From NCBI RefSeq assembly GCF_013074385.2, contig NZ_JABEYA020000001.1, positions 806,001 to 870,000 of the forward strand: a DNA stretch of 64,000 nucleotides, read 5' to 3'. The notes under the pieces were generated by a model, which saw only the letters and a list, made by a program, of their open reading frames with translations, ran no database searches and was not told where the DNA came from. The DNA comes from Vibrio ostreicida. Its GTDB lineage: Bacteria > Pseudomonadota > Gammaproteobacteria > Enterobacterales > Vibrionaceae. Numbering within the stretch: the first letter of the stretch is position 1; each line of letters begins with the position of its first letter. The translations under genes and the position numbers were made by a program. Shown piece after piece: positions 1-9,777 of this stretch.

Positions 1-1
1 T

Positions 2-67
2 CATCCCAAAATTGCATCAAAAGGGTTGTCACGGTTTACAGAAGAAGTGTATTTGATCGAGAGCTAA
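2..67 (+). CDS. C-terminal end of an unidentified protein (partial)
   Basis: Frame 2 is open from the window edge to a TAA at 65-67 and is followed 18 bases later by a strong hairpin terminator, so this is probably the last 21 codons of a gene entering from the left. The visible peptide ends RFTEEVYLIES. It is too short to assign a family, and no function is proposed. The main support is the terminator placement; frame 1 also stays open a little further, so the reading frame is likely but not certain. Confidence 0.45.
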   Translation, partial: HPKIASKGLSRFTEEVYLIES

Positions 68-85
68 GCGAAAAGAAAGGGTGTT

Positions 86-109
86 AAAGGCGCCGCTTGG
101 CGCCTTTTT
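86..109. terminator. Rho-independent terminator, probably bidirectional
   Basis: A perfect 9-bp GC-rich stem (AAAGGCGCC / GGCGCCTTT) encloses a 4-base loop, with a T run on the plus strand and matching A residues on the other side. It sits between the convergent end of the upstream gene (stop at 67) and the end of cdd (129), so it can terminate both. Confidence 0.85.
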
Positions 110-128
110 ATCGTCGACCAGTCTGTGT

Positions 129-1016
129 CTAGATGGCTTGGTAGCTCATGGGAATATCTGGGTTGATGGCTTCTATCGTGCTCTGAGTCGTGGCAAGGTG
201 GCTGATGCTGCTTTGCGCCATTTCGACCAAGGCGACTGCTTCAATGTCCTCAAATGATTGTGAGTCCATTAATAATTGGATAATTGCAACTTGCAAAGGG
301 GGTAAACTTGGGTTGAATGCTGCGTTCTCAGCGTAAGCCCCTTGGTACACATTCCCATTTTTTAGTTTGATGCTGACACCACTTAAATTGTGAGAATAGG
401 GTGCATAGCTTTTGTTTAAGGCTTCTAACGCACTATTGATCATCGTATCGGATTCGACACATGTTTTACCGTGATTAACCTCAGTCATTAGGCCTGATTC
501 CATTCCTAAGGTGACTGGGCCAAAAGAGTCGGGCAGGTAGTACTGAAGTGTTTTTTCCTCTTTTTGCGGTAATTGAATCGCCAATTCTCCCGCCGTCGAC
601 AGTTCATTCATAAACTGACGGCAATGGCCACAAGGACTAAAACTGACCGTAATATCTGACACGCCACGTTCACCTTTCATCCAAGCATGGCTAATGGCAG
701 ATTGTTCAGCATGCACGGTTTGTCCAAGTTGAGTACCAGACATCTCAACATTGGCCCCAAAATAGAGCGTCCCTGATAGGCCACGAACGACAGCACCAAC
801 ATAAAATTTTGAAATGGGAACATGCGCATAGGTGGCAGCAAATGGCAGTAGTGCAACTCTCAGTTCATCGTCCTGTAAGCCTGATATTGTCAAAAGATCC
901 GAAAATTGTTCCGAAGACAGAGTCGCGTCAAAATCGTCTGCTGATATGATTGGGGTGAGGAACTGTGCGACTTTGCTTGGCGCTTCAGAAAGTGCTTGCT
1001 CAATGCGACTTGTCAT
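129..1016 (-). CDS. cdd: Cytidine deaminase (dimeric, two-domain type)
   Basis: Cytidine deaminase converts cytidine and deoxycytidine to uridine and deoxyuridine in cytosolic pyrimidine salvage. The 295-residue product has the length of the E. coli-type dimeric enzyme. The zinc and catalytic residues fall at His102 and Glu104 (HAE) and Cys129/Cys132 (PCGHC), the same numbers I recall for E. coli Cdd. The C-terminal half is the degenerate second deaminase-like domain of this class. I chose the ATG at 1016 (MTSRIEQAL), seven residues inside the longest open frame, because AAGGA lies just upstream and homologues begin this way. It is transcribed away from lrgAB, with 240 bases between that may carry its promoter. 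Confidence 0.95.
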   Translation of the reverse strand: MTSRIEQALSEAPSKVAQFLTPIISADDFDATLSSEQFSDLLTISGLQDDELRVALLPFAATYAHVPISKFYVGAVVRGLSGTLYFGANVEMSGTQLGQTVHAEQSAISHAWMKGERGVSDITVSFSPCGHCRQFMNELSTAGELAIQLPQKEEKTLQYYLPDSFGPVTLGMESGLMTEVNHGKTCVESDTMINSALEALNKSYAPYSHNLSGVSIKLKNGNVYQGAYAENAAFNPSLPPLQVAIIQLLMDSQSFEDIEAVALVEMAQSSISHLATTQSTIEAINPDIPMSYQAI

Positions 1017-1256
1017 AGTGAATCCTTGTGTAAGCATTAATCGATATCATTGGGTTTATTATGACCACGAGTGAATCGACTTATATCAACCCGATATTGG
1101 TATTTCATTTTAGGGCACCATGAGAACATTTCTTCTATATTGATCACAATAATTAATGTAACGATATTATTTTTTCACAATTAGAGTGATATCACACAAG
1201 TTTATTGAGTCGGATAACGATAAAGAGGTGCGTGGAGCGATTAATGATCAAAACGT
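1017..1256 (-). promoter_or_regulatory. Intergenic region upstream of cdd with possible CRP-like half-sites
   Basis: This AT-rich stretch precedes cdd. It contains TTGATCACAA around 1140-1149 and the palindrome GTGATATCAC at 1186-1195, each resembling half of a CRP site (TGTGA...TCACA) but without the canonical 6-base spacer. cdd is controlled by CRP and CytR in enterobacteria and vibrios, so these are plausible, but I could not identify a full CRP or CytR operator or a clear -10/-35 pair. Confidence 0.3.
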
Positions 1257-1934
1257 TTATTGCATCAACCATACCGCCAGAGCAAAAAATACTGGCGCGA
1301 GAATGGAGGTAATAAGGCCACAAATGACGAGTGCCAATGAACTGAATGCGGCATCCAGAGGATTTTTTTCAATACAGGTTGCGGTACCCAATGCGTGCGA
1401 CACTGTTCCCATGGTAAGCCCTCTCGCAATAGGGTGAGTAATATTAAACAGGCTGTATACTGGGTACGCAAAAATCGCACCAACCAAGCCAACAATAAGA
1501 ACCAAAATTGCTGCGATCGCAGGCTCACCTCCTAAGTTACTCGACACCTCCATGGCAATGGGAGTGGTGACAGATTTGCCAAGTAAACTGGCTATCAGTA
1601 ATAAATCAGCTTGCGTATAAACAGCGATAAGCGTAGCAGTTAGCATCGACAAAACACTGCCAACGCTACAGGCCAACATGATAATACGCCAGTTGGCTCT
1701 TATTTGAGGAAGCTGTTCATAGAGTGGATAGGCTAGGGCGACAACGGCAGGCTGAAGCAAAAGGTTTATCCACTGGTTGTCTTGATAATAAACGTCAAAT
1801 GGGACGCGACAGTAAGTAAGAAGAGGGATTAAAATGGCTAAACTCACGAGCAGTGGATTCATAAATGGACTTGGGCATTTTTGACATACCCATCGAGCGG
1901 AGAAAAAAACCAATAAGGTTATCACTAACCACAT
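1257..1934 (-). CDS. lrgB: LrgB/CidB-family membrane protein (YohK-like)
   Basis: This 225-residue, strongly hydrophobic protein has several membrane segments and the family pattern LLGKSVTTPIAMEVS near residue 135 and the downstream GLTMGTVSHALGTA segment. LrgB works with LrgA as a membrane pair related to the CidAB/LrgAB holin-antiholin-like proteins; pyruvate or glycolate transport has been described for some members, so the substrate here is open. Its ATG overlaps the TAA of lrgA by one base, so the two are translationally coupled. Confidence 0.9.
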   Translation of the reverse strand: MWLVITLLVFFSARWVCQKCPSPFMNPLLVSLAILIPLLTYCRVPFDVYYQDNQWINLLLQPAVVALAYPLYEQLPQIRANWRIIMLACSVGSVLSMLTATLIAVYTQADLLLIASLLGKSVTTPIAMEVSSNLGGEPAIAAILVLIVGLVGAIFAYPVYSLFNITHPIARGLTMGTVSHALGTATCIEKNPLDAAFSSLALVICGLITSILAPVFFALAVWLMQ

Positions 1935-2299
1935 TAGCGGCCTCCCCCTTTGAGTAATTTTTCGAGCAATAAACCGAGAACGACAATGACAATGAAGGTC
2001 CCCCCAATCGCGCTGGCAAGGATAGGGAGAGCGTTGTTAATCAACATATCAAAGTGTTGCATTAAACCGACGCTAATGGGGACAAACAACAACACCATAT
2101 ATCGAATCAGTAGGTTTGCGCTAGGGCGTACCCATTTTGCAGAAACAAGGCCACTGGCTAGAAGGAAAAATAGCAGCAACATACCAATGATGCTGCTAGG
2201 GATGGATGTCGTTGTAATAATTTGAATATAGTGGCCTACCATAAGGCAAATGAGAATCAGCCCCATAGAAACGGCGTATCTTAGACAGGTATTGGCCAT
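1934..2299 (-). CDS. lrgA: LrgA/CidA-family membrane protein
   Basis: The 121-residue protein has about four hydrophobic segments and the family block [16 protein letters not shown] around residues 33-48, followed by a conserved [10 protein letters not shown]-like stretch. It is the small holin-like partner of LrgB. It is first in a two-gene operon, and its stop overlaps the lrgB start. The 104 bases upstream, before the end of sbcB, should hold the promoter. No lytSR-type regulator is adjacent. Confidence 0.9.
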   Translation of the reverse strand: MANTCLRYAVSMGLILICLMVGHYIQIITTTSIPSSIIGMLLLFFLLASGLVSAKWVRPSANLLIRYMVLLFVPISVGLMQHFDMLINNALPILASAIGGTFIVIVVLGLLLEKLLKGGGR

Positions 2300-2403
2300 A
2301 AGCTTTCTTATCCGAAGTGCTACCTAGATGGATGTAATCAAGTGACCGCCTTTTCTTATTTCAAGGCGGATAACTTTCTAGACTCTAGGCATGGTTTCCT
2401 CAT

Positions 2404-3828
2404 TTAAGAGACGAGTTTTTCAACGTATTGATACACTGATTTTAAGAGCTTTATTTTATCTTCGTCACCTTCATGTTCATGAACTAAGTTTTCAAGATTC
2501 AGCATGTAATTTTCGATCTGGTTTTCAAAATAGTCACGACAATGAACAGCCCATTTGTTTTGTTCGGTTTCACTGAGAGTCCATGGGAAATGTCGAGCGC
2601 GATAGCGAAATAATAGCGGCGCTATGCGTGCATCGTCAAAAGTGAGGTCTAGGGTGGAGAGTTGATCCGGTGGCGTTTGTCTAATAATCTCCATCGCGGT
2701 CTTATCGGCCGGAGAGAAGAAACCATCGTAGAGCATAGTGTCCACATCAGCACTCTTGTTAAATTCTCGTTCTATCCCATAGAGTGAAACCAGTTTATCT
2801 CGAATGTCTGGGTTTTGACGAATGATGGCGAGGTGATTCAGGCATTTTTCTCGGTCAATACCGATATGCGCTGCGTTATCAGCAGTTAGTGTTTTGGCAG
2901 GCGCAAGAATAGGACACTTATTTAAATGAATAAGCTTGATTGGAACGGGAAGTTCGCTCGGCGACAACTCAGTACGTTTTGTATACAAGCGCTGGTGTAG
3001 TTGCTCTGAGTCGAGGTCTATTAATGGTTGTGGATCTTGGGTTAAATCAGCCACGATGATCGCATTTTGATTGCTAGGATGCCATGCAATCGGTACGACC
3101 CAACTCGTATACTGGCGCTCACGGCCTAGCATCGAGGAAACATGCATGAGGGGCGTCATATTGACAATGTCGATCAGTTCGTTGAGTTTTCGTTTTTGGC
3201 GCATACCGAGGAAATAGTCGAACAGCTTAGGCTGGGCAGTTTTAACTTTCTTTGCCATTTCAATAGTAGCAACGACATCGGCCATAGCATCATGGGCATT
3301 CGAGTGCTCAATCCCATTGGCAACGGAAAGGTGCTCCAGTTTAAAGCTAGTAAAGCCCTCGTCATTGTTGGGCCAGTTAATGCCTTCTGGGCGCAACGCG
3401 TAGCAGGCTCGCATGACATCAAGAAGATCCCAACGTGAGTTACCGTTTTGCCAACTCCAAGCATAGGGGTCTAAAAAGTTCCGATAGCATGTATACCGAG
3501 TGATTTCATCGTCAAACCGAATACTGTTGTAACCGAGATTAATCGTGTTAGGTATGGATAGTTGCTCATGGATCTTTGCGATGAACTCAGGTTCAGTGAG
3601 GCCTTTAGACATCGCTGTTTGAGGTGTGATACCCGTAATCAATGCCGCTTCTGGTGAAGGAAGGTAGTCATTTGGCGGTTGACAATAGATGACGATGGGC
3701 TCCCCAATGATGTTTAAATCCATATCAGTGCGCACACCAGCAAATTGTGATGGTCTGTCTCTGGCGGGGTCCGTCCCCCAAGTTTCATAATCAAAAAAGA
3801 AGAATGTGGGCTGTTCGCTACTTTTCAT
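2404..3828 (-). CDS. sbcB: Exodeoxyribonuclease I
   Basis: Exonuclease I degrades single-stranded DNA 3' to 5' and acts in mismatch repair and in suppressing recombination intermediates. The 474-residue length matches E. coli SbcB (about 475). The DEDDh nuclease core is visible: FFDYETWG near the N-terminus gives the first Asp and Glu, YNSIRFDDE supplies another acidic site, and HDAMADV gives the catalytic His and last Asp. SH3-like and C-terminal helical regions follow. The Shine-Dalgarno upstream of the ATG is weak, and no partner gene is evident. Confidence 0.95.
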   Translation of the reverse strand: MKSSEQPTFFFFDYETWGTDPARDRPSQFAGVRTDMDLNIIGEPIVIYCQPPNDYLPSPEAALITGITPQTAMSKGLTEPEFIAKIHEQLSIPNTINLGYNSIRFDDEITRYTCYRNFLDPYAWSWQNGNSRWDLLDVMRACYALRPEGINWPNNDEGFTSFKLEHLSVANGIEHSNAHDAMADVVATIEMAKKVKTAQPKLFDYFLGMRQKRKLNELIDIVNMTPLMHVSSMLGRERQYTSWVVPIAWHPSNQNAIIVADLTQDPQPLIDLDSEQLHQRLYTKRTELSPSELPVPIKLIHLNKCPILAPAKTLTADNAAHIGIDREKCLNHLAIIRQNPDIRDKLVSLYGIEREFNKSADVDTMLYDGFFSPADKTAMEIIRQTPPDQLSTLDLTFDDARIAPLLFRYRARHFPWTLSETEQNKWAVHCRDYFENQIENYMLNLENLVHEHEGDEDKIKLLKSVYQYVEKLVS

Positions 3829-4198
3829 AGTTTTGTTTTCTTATTCATCATTATTTGGCAATACTTTGTTTTCAGACGACTGGCAGTTTAAAAAGACTGG
3901 CATTGCGGTCGTAAAGTGGCTGGAAAACAAAGGCAATACATCACCGTGGTGTAAGTGGGAACTTGGCCACAGGTTCAAAAGTAAAAAAGGCTGATGTAAG
4001 TATCTGACAGACGCTGTAGAGAATGCAAGGCAAATCAATAAAAGGGTTAGGTCACTGAAGAGGTTTGTAGATTCTGAATGGTTAAGCAGACACTGGCCTT
4101 GAGTGACTTGGCTTCGTGTTTTAATGTCTCGTGCCTTGCGAATTGAGCAATATCAACGCTCTACTTGCAAGGCACGAGTTCAGCCTTGGGGCTTGGAA
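3829..4198. other. 370-base intergenic region, no convincing gene
   Basis: It lies between sbcB and tcyP. Short open frames exist on both strands (for example 3841-4038 minus), but they lack ribosome sites and recognisable motifs. The only structured element is the inverted repeat at 4128-4178. Confidence 0.5.
4128..4178. repeat. Perfect 12-bp inverted repeat downstream of tcyP
   Basis: CTCGTGCCTTGC at 4128-4139 is exactly repeated in inverted orientation at 4167-4178, with a 27-base spacer. It lies just past the tcyP stop on the minus strand. Neither side has a T run, so it is not a textbook intrinsic terminator. It could act as an mRNA 3'-end stabiliser or as a factor-dependent terminator. 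Confidence 0.6.
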
Positions 4199-5575
4199 TT
4201 ACGATATCTGTTGTGCTTCCAATGGTTGATCGCTGGCTTGTTTTCCCAAAATTCGACTGGTTATGGTGCCAGCCGTCATTGATCCGGAAACATTGAGCGC
4301 GGTTCTGGCCATATCAATCAGAGGTTCGATAGAAATCAGCAGCGCCGCGATCGTTACCGGTAAACCCATTGCGGGTAAAACGATCAGCGCAGCAAAGGTT
4401 GCACCGCCACCTACGCCCGCGATACCAAAAGAGCTCACGACGATAATGGCGATCAACGATAGGATAAAGTTAACGTCTGTTGGGTCAATCCCCACGCTTG
4501 GGGCAACCATTACGGCCAGCATTGCCGGATAGATGCCAGCGCAGCCATTTTGTCCAATCGTCGCGCCAAACGAGGCAGAGAGGTTGGCTATTGCGGGTGG
4601 TACCTTGAGTTGATTGATCTGCGCTTCGACATTAAGAGGGATAGTGGCTGCGGAACTGCGAGAAGTGAAAGCAAATGTTAACACTGGCCAGATTTTCTGG
4701 AAGTAGGTTTTGGGGCTGACACCAACGAGTGACACCAAAAGACCATGAACGACAAACATGAGGATTATGGCGATATAAGAAGCCACAATAAACCCCAACA
4801 GATTGAGTATATCACTGCCACTGGATGTTGAGACCACCTTAGCCATCAATGCCGTGATACCATAAGGTGTGAGAGCCATAATCATTTTGACCAAACGCAT
4901 TATGACCGATTGTGCCACCTCAACAAAGGTACGAATGGGCGCTTCAAGTTCCGCCTTCTCAGCCATGACTTTACGTGCTGCAATGCCAGTCAGAACGCCA
5001 AAAATCACCACCGCGATGATGGACGTGGTTCGCGATCCAGTGAGGTCTGCGAATGGATTGGTTGGGATAAAGCTGACCAGCATCTGAGGTATACTTAGAT
5101 CACTCACGGATCCAGCACGGTTCTCAAGTACTGCAATACGAGCGGTTTCTCGCGCCCCTTCGGTTAACCCTTCTGCGGATAGCCCGAGTAACTGGGTGAC
5201 AATGATTCCAACAAACGCTGATATTGCGGTTGTCGTCAATAGAATAGAAATGGTTAAGCCAGAAATTTTCCCTAATGAGCCGCCTTTTTCAAGTTTGACC
5301 ACGGCTGATATCATCGAAACCAAGACGAGTGGCATGATCACCATTTTAAGCAGGCCAACGTAACCACTGCCAATGATGTTAATCCAGTCTAGTGTTTGCG
5401 TGATAACGACGTTGCCTTCCCCAAAAGTAAGTTGAAGGGCTAAGCCAAACAGACTGCCACTCACTAACCCTAAAAGGACCAGTCGAGACAAAGTTTTGTT
5501 TTTTCTTTGTTGGTTGTAGAGCAAGCAAAGAATAGCGACAAATACCGCAAGTGAAGCGATCGCCGTTACTGACAT
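4199..5575 (-). CDS. tcyP: L-cystine/sodium symporter, TcyP (YdjN) type
   Basis: This 458-residue protein belongs to the sodium:dicarboxylate (DAACS) symporter family and closely resembles E. coli YdjN/TcyP rather than DctA or GltP. Shared blocks include LTPYGITALM, the serine-rich hairpin FAFTSRSSAATIPLN, SFGATIGQNGCAG and IEPLIDMARTALNVSGSMTA. Eight membrane helices plus two re-entrant loops are expected. Its likely role is uptake of cystine across the inner membrane. AAGGAC upstream of the ATG supports the start. It appears monocistronic. Confidence 0.9.
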   Translation of the reverse strand: MSVTAIASLAVFVAILCLLYNQQRKNKTLSRLVLLGLVSGSLFGLALQLTFGEGNVVITQTLDWINIIGSGYVGLLKMVIMPLVLVSMISAVVKLEKGGSLGKISGLTISILLTTTAISAFVGIIVTQLLGLSAEGLTEGARETARIAVLENRAGSVSDLSIPQMLVSFIPTNPFADLTGSRTTSIIAVVIFGVLTGIAARKVMAEKAELEAPIRTFVEVAQSVIMRLVKMIMALTPYGITALMAKVVSTSSGSDILNLLGFIVASYIAIILMFVVHGLLVSLVGVSPKTYFQKIWPVLTFAFTSRSSAATIPLNVEAQINQLKVPPAIANLSASFGATIGQNGCAGIYPAMLAVMVAPSVGIDPTDVNFILSLIAIIVVSSFGIAGVGGGATFAALIVLPAMGLPVTIAALLISIEPLIDMARTALNVSGSMTAGTITSRILGKQASDQPLEAQQIS

Positions 5576-6221
5576 AATTGATTGTCCTTATTATTGATTT
5601 TAGTCTTTATGATGTGCTGAGATTATTACAGGATTAAATTCCGTAACAAACATAATGATTTGAAATCGACGACAGAAATAATGAAAAGTTATTAGTTATA
5701 ATTTTTGGTTATTAATCGGGTAGCAGCGGCGACAGGAGTCTTGGCGGGTATCGGGTGAATGAATTCGCATTGAAAGCCCTTCCGTGAATCACGTTACGGC
5801 TGAATAAGTGGATCTTAAACTCACTCGTCAAAGACTAATATGGCGATTAACCTTTAGGCGAGTTTTTCTATTATGTAACCGCCGCTCTGCAAAATTCAGA
5901 GTCGTGGTTGCTCTACGTTGATACGGTTAAGGCCAGACAAACTCTTACTGGAGTCAATGCTATAGCTCTTTGATCTAATGGATAAAGGCGTCTCTGATTA
6001 TCCGATAAATATGGTACAATACCGTCAACTGGGATGCGGTGGTCTTCTCGGTTATCTTTTGCCCGGTCAAAGCACTCTCTCTTTTATAGAAATCAATCTT
6101 TGAAAGGGTCACTGAGTTTTCTGCCATAAAGTACGATCTCCTACTAATAAGTGGGATCGTCGCTACATAATTTTGCTGAGTAATTCATTAACATACTCGC
6201 TGTGCAATAAAGGAGTCGCGC
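5576..6221. other. 646-base region between divergent tcyP and astE
   Basis: No coding sequence could be supported here. The region must contain promoters for tcyP (leftward) and astE (rightward). A TACAAT hexamer at 6015-6020 could be a -10 element, but no good -35 lies at the usual distance. A short imperfect inverted repeat (ACGATCTCC... / ...GGGATCGT) lies near 6128-6160. I found no convincing ArgR box. The length leaves room for an unannotated small RNA or a long leader. Confidence 0.4.
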
Positions 6222-7250
6222 ATGCCGAAAAATCTCTTTCATCAATCTTTTCTTTCGGACAGTTTAAATCTAGAAAATGACACCCAGCCAAGTGAAACCA
6301 AGTTTGCCAATGGAACGGTATTCAAGCTTCATGAGCGGGGAGTGTTGGAAGTTATCCCTCCTAGATTAGATGCAAATACGAAACATATTATTCTATCCTG
6401 TGGTATTCATGGAGATGAAACCGCACCTATGGAACTGATTGATAAAATCATTTCTGATATAGAATCTGGATTTCAACTCGTCTCGCAACGCTTGTTGATC
6501 TTGATTGCTCACCCTGAAGCAACCAATGCACACACTCGGTTTATCGAAATGAATCTTAATCGGTTGTTTGATGCACAAGAGTATCCTGAATCAAAAGAAC
6601 GGCATATTGCTACTCACTTAAAACGTATTGTCGCGGATTTTTATCAAGATACCGCTGCTGACAAGCGCTGGCATCTCGATTTGCATTGTGCGATTCGTCA
6701 GTCTAAGCATTATACTTTCGCCGTCAGCCCTAAAACTCGACATCCGGTTCGCAGTAAATCACTGATGGAATTTGTGGCCAGTGCTCACTTGGAAGCTGTG
6801 ATGTTTTCCAACGCGCCTTCTGGTACGTTTAGTTGGTATAGCGCTGAACAATTTTCAGCACAAGCGCTGACATTAGAATTAGGAAGCGTTGCCCGTATTG
6901 GTGAAAATGATCTCAACAAGCTGGTGGCCTTCGATTTGGCACTGAGAGATTTGATTTCTTGCAGCAAAGCGGAACACATACCACGAGCTCCTGTTATGTA
7001 CCGTGTAAGCCGCACTATCGTGCGGCTTGAAGAGGATTTTGATTTTATTTTTGATGATGGCGTTGAAAACTTTACGGCCTTTAAACACGGGGAAGTATTC
7101 GGCCATGACGGTGATAAACCGTTAATGGCAAAGAATGAAGGTGAGGCCATTGTTTTTCCAAACCGACATGTTGCAATTGGACAAAGAGCGGCGTTGATGG
7201 TCTGCCCTGTAAAGGTGCGTTATGAAAATGATCAATTAGTTTACGATTAA
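6222..7250 (+). CDS. astE: Succinylglutamate desuccinylase
   Basis: AstE is a zinc peptidase-like enzyme that hydrolyses N-succinylglutamate to succinate and glutamate, the last step of the arginine succinyltransferase pathway. The 342-residue protein shows the M14-type zinc motif GIHGDETAP (His and Glu ligands, residues about 65-70), a third His in HLDLHCAIR, and the catalytic Glu region LTLELGSVAR. The start is supported by AAAGGAG upstream. The other ast genes are not in the window; a detached astE is usual in vibrios as I recall. Confidence 0.93.
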   Translation: MPKNLFHQSFLSDSLNLENDTQPSETKFANGTVFKLHERGVLEVIPPRLDANTKHIILSCGIHGDETAPMELIDKIISDIESGFQLVSQRLLILIAHPEATNAHTRFIEMNLNRLFDAQEYPESKERHIATHLKRIVADFYQDTAADKRWHLDLHCAIRQSKHYTFAVSPKTRHPVRSKSLMEFVASAHLEAVMFSNAPSGTFSWYSAEQFSAQALTLELGSVARIGENDLNKLVAFDLALRDLISCSKAEHIPRAPVMYRVSRTIVRLEEDFDFIFDDGVENFTAFKHGEVFGHDGDKPLMAKNEGEAIVFPNRHVAIGQRAALMVCPVKVRYENDQLVYD

Positions 7251-7290
7251 CATCATTGCACTGAAACTTCATAGTATTGCTTTCCATTTT

Positions 7291-7322
7291 AATGGCTTAA
7301 CGTTATCGTTAAGCCATTATTA
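7291..7322 (+). terminator. Probable terminator of astE
   Basis: A perfect 12-bp stem (AATGGCTTAACG / CGTTAAGCCATT) with loop TTAT lies 40 bases after the astE stop. The tail is ATTATTATT rather than a pure T run, so the strength is uncertain. Confidence 0.6.
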
Positions 7323-7363
7323 TTATTGGTGTGTCAAAGCGATATTTTCGCAGAATAAATCCC

Positions 7364-8359
7364 ATGGAATTACGTCAATTATTAATCCGAAGACATCATA
7401 GCTGGAAGCGCTGTCTCATTATTTTAGTCGTTATGTTGCTTGTATGTGCTTCAGCCCACCTGATCGTCGGTGAAGTGTTTATCTCTCCTTTGTCGGAAAT
7501 GAGTGCTTTGCAGCAACAATTAATCGTCCAGCTACGGTTACCTCGACTGTTAGCCGCGGTAGTGATAGGCGCATCTCTTGCCGTCTCTGGTGCTGTGTTG
7601 CAAGTATTGCTCGGTAATGTCTTAGCGGAGCCTGGAGTATTGGGTATCTCTGGCGGTGCAAGTGTCATGATGGTGGGGCTGCTGTTTCTTTTTCCAGTCT
7701 TTGCAACACCGGTTGGCTTTATGATCGCGGCGGTCGCGGGGGCGCTTATCTTTACTCTGCTGTTAGTGTCGATGGTGAAAGTGATGAAGCTGAGCACAAC
7801 CCGCCTGCTTTTGGTCGGCGTGGCATTGGGGATACTTACCTCTGCGATGGTGACTTGGGCGTTTTACTTTAGTGATGAGTTAAGCTTAAGACAGTTGATG
7901 TATTGGTTAATGGGAACGATTGGTGGAGCGAGTTGGTATCATCATGTGGTGACATTAGTCATGGTTCCAGTGATCGTATGGCTTTGCTTAAAAGGCAAAA
8001 CACTCGACAAATTGATGATGGGCGAACAGCATGCAAAGCAGCTAGGTGTCGACATCGACTCCGTGCGCTGGAAGTTGATTTTGGCGGTATCGATTTTAGT
8101 CGGTGGAACCGTCGCCTTAGGTGGCGTGATAGGTTTTATTGGCCTAATCGTTCCGCATCTATTGCGATTGATGCTTGGCAGTGAAAATCAATACTTGGTG
8201 CCTGTGTCAGCAATTTCAGGCGCTCTGCTACTCGTTGTGGCCGATATTATTGCAAGATTGGCACTGGATTCGGCCGAGCTACCTCTTGGGGTGGTGACGA
8301 CCACACTCGGTGCCCCCGTTTTCATTTGGATGCTAATAAAACACCATGATACACGTTAA
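7364..8359 (+). CDS. btuC: Vitamin B12 ABC transporter permease
   Basis: BtuC is the membrane subunit of the cobalamin importer in the FecCD family. The 331-residue product has about ten membrane segments and family blocks [20 protein letters not shown] (residues about 60-80), [14 protein letters not shown] and [13 protein letters not shown]. The ATG at 7364 (MELRQLL) is preferred to the upstream GTG at 7331 because it gives the usual family length; neither has a strong ribosome site. The gene overlaps btuD by 14 bases. The periplasmic partner BtuF is not adjacent. Confidence 0.92.
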   Translation: MELRQLLIRRHHSWKRCLIILVVMLLVCASAHLIVGEVFISPLSEMSALQQQLIVQLRLPRLLAAVVIGASLAVSGAVLQVLLGNVLAEPGVLGISGGASVMMVGLLFLFPVFATPVGFMIAAVAGALIFTLLLVSMVKVMKLSTTRLLLVGVALGILTSAMVTWAFYFSDELSLRQLMYWLMGTIGGASWYHHVVTLVMVPVIVWLCLKGKTLDKLMMGEQHAKQLGVDIDSVRWKLILAVSILVGGTVALGGVIGFIGLIVPHLLRLMLGSENQYLVPVSAISGALLLVVADIIARLALDSAELPLGVVTTTLGAPVFIWMLIKHHDTR

Positions 8360-9101
8360 AAATCTGTCTGTGGGTTCTCGGTTACTTCCACTTTCTTTTA
8401 GCTTAGAGCAGGGAAAGATTCTTCATGTTGTCGGGCCCAATGGCAGCGGTAAAAGTACGTTGCTGACCGCCATCGCTGGGCTAGTCTCCTTTTCTGGAGA
8501 CGTCAGAATTTTTGATTTAGTAGTGGGTGAGAGCTCAATGGAGCGTCTTACTTGTTATCGAGCCTTTTTAAGTCAAAATGGCAATCCAGCGTTTAACTTG
8601 GATGTATTTCAATACCTTGCTCTGTCGTTACCAAATGATTCCGCTGGATTAGGGGCAGAAGTCGAGCAGGCTGTTAGTGAACTTACGCACATACTCAAAT
8701 TAGAAGATAAGCTGCACCGTTCGGTACATCAATTGTCTGGAGGGGAGTGGCAACGTGTACGCTTATGTGCCGTTTGTTTGCAAATCTGGCCGACATTGAA
8801 TGCGCAGACCAAACTTCTTATTTTGGACGAGCCAGCCGCTCCGCTTGATATCGGTCAAGAAGCGATGTTGTATCAATTGCTTAGAAAGGTCGCCTCGATG
8901 GGGATTACAGTGATCATGTCCAACCATGATCTCAACCGTACGCTTAAACACGGCGATAAAGCGCTACTACTTGAAAGTGGCGTGATGCAATGTGTCGGTG
9001 AAGTCAAAGATGTTTTGGTTGCCAAAGAACTCACTCGAGTGTTCAAGACGCGGGTCACTAAAGTGGAGTTAGACGGTGGCCCAGTCTTGCTGTTTGATTG
9101 A
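8346..9101 (+). CDS. btuD: Vitamin B12 ABC transporter ATPase
   Basis: The 251-residue cytosolic ATPase has a complete nucleotide-binding set: Walker [10 protein letters not shown] (residues about 33-41), signature [11 protein letters not shown], Walker B LLILDEP followed by a D-loop (AAPLD), and the switch His in SNHDLNRT. It powers cobalamin import with BtuC, whose coding region overlaps its start. The operon ends at the hairpin at 9157-9192. Confidence 0.93.
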   Translation: MIHVKNLSVGSRLLPLSFSLEQGKILHVVGPNGSGKSTLLTAIAGLVSFSGDVRIFDLVVGESSMERLTCYRAFLSQNGNPAFNLDVFQYLALSLPNDSAGLGAEVEQAVSELTHILKLEDKLHRSVHQLSGGEWQRVRLCAVCLQIWPTLNAQTKLLILDEPAAPLDIGQEAMLYQLLRKVASMGITVIMSNHDLNRTLKHGDKALLLESGVMQCVGEVKDVLVAKELTRVFKTRVTKVELDGGPVLLFD

Positions 9102-9156
9102 TGGGTTAAGATCTGCAAGTTAGCATTAAGTGAATCAGCGCAGATAAACCTTTTGG

Positions 9157-9192
9157 CACCACCTAAAGGGAGTTCTGAAGGTGGTGGTTTTT
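9157..9192 (+). terminator. Intrinsic terminator after btuCD
   Basis: An 8-bp stem (CACCACCT / AGGTGGTG) with a 14-base loop is followed by a run of five T residues. It lies between btuD and the convergent MazG-like gene. Confidence 0.8.
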
Positions 9193-9198
9193 ACAGGT

Positions 9199-9777
9199 CT
9201 AGCGGTTTGTAAGCGGCTCTAGGTTCGCTGGGCGGTAATACACTGACTTCAATACTTTTCCTTGGCGGATGGTTTTCGTTTCAGAGACAAAGTCCTCGGC
9301 ACACTTTGCAATGATATAGCCACCTTTTTGGACGGCCATCAACTTAATACCCTGCTCAGCATAATAAGCTTCAGTTTCAGAGTATTCTTGTTCGTTACGG
9401 CATACTTTACTCATATTGCTGGAATGCACTTCGTTCCAGCAAGACATAAAATCGATACCGCGATTAGTGGCGACATTAAGTAGAAGGTCAATAAGGTAAC
9501 TGATCGCGATATTGTCTTCAACGGTATCGTCACCGAGATGGACGAGGCGCCCCATCAGTACGTAAATGCTGTCGATGATGGCATCAGCTTGTTCGGTTTT
9601 ATTATCAGCCTCGGCTAATTCAGTCAGTTCTTCTACTGCTAAAGAAGTATGCAGTAAATCCGCTTTATCGTCTAAACTTTCAGGGGAAGCCACAGGTAAG
9701 TCGAAGGTATTACGAAACTCTGTGATGTCTCGGTAAAGTTGGTCAAATGTCTCGTTAGTGAGTTTAGATAATTGCAT
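9199..9777 (-). CDS. MazG-like all-alpha NTP pyrophosphohydrolase family protein
   Basis: The 192-residue protein carries the metal-binding pattern of all-alpha NTP pyrophosphatases: VEELTELAEAD (about residues 48-58) followed by QADAIIDSIYVLMG, i.e. an EExxE...ExxD-like arrangement. The C-terminal part (about 100-192) includes NRGIDFMSCWNEVHSSNMSK, which is typical of the 'phosphoribosyl-ATP pyrophosphohydrolase-like / Cof-like' subgroup. A role in clearing abnormal or excess nucleotides is inferred from the family; the substrate is unknown. The ribosome site is poor (CCCCC precedes the ATG). It is transcribed alone. Confidence 0.75.
   Translation of the reverse strand: MQLSKLTNETFDQLYRDITEFRNTFDLPVASPESLDDKADLLHTSLAVEELTELAEADNKTEQADAIIDSIYVLMGRLVHLGDDTVEDNIAISYLIDLLLNVATNRGIDFMSCWNEVHSSNMSKVCRNEQEYSETEAYYAEQGIKLMAVQKGGYIIAKCAEDFVSETKTIRQGKVLKSVYYRPANLEPLTNR

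Noticed and set aside
3841-4038. 65-codon open frame between sbcB and tcyP
   Set aside because: No ribosome site or family features; overlapping frames on both strands are equally open.
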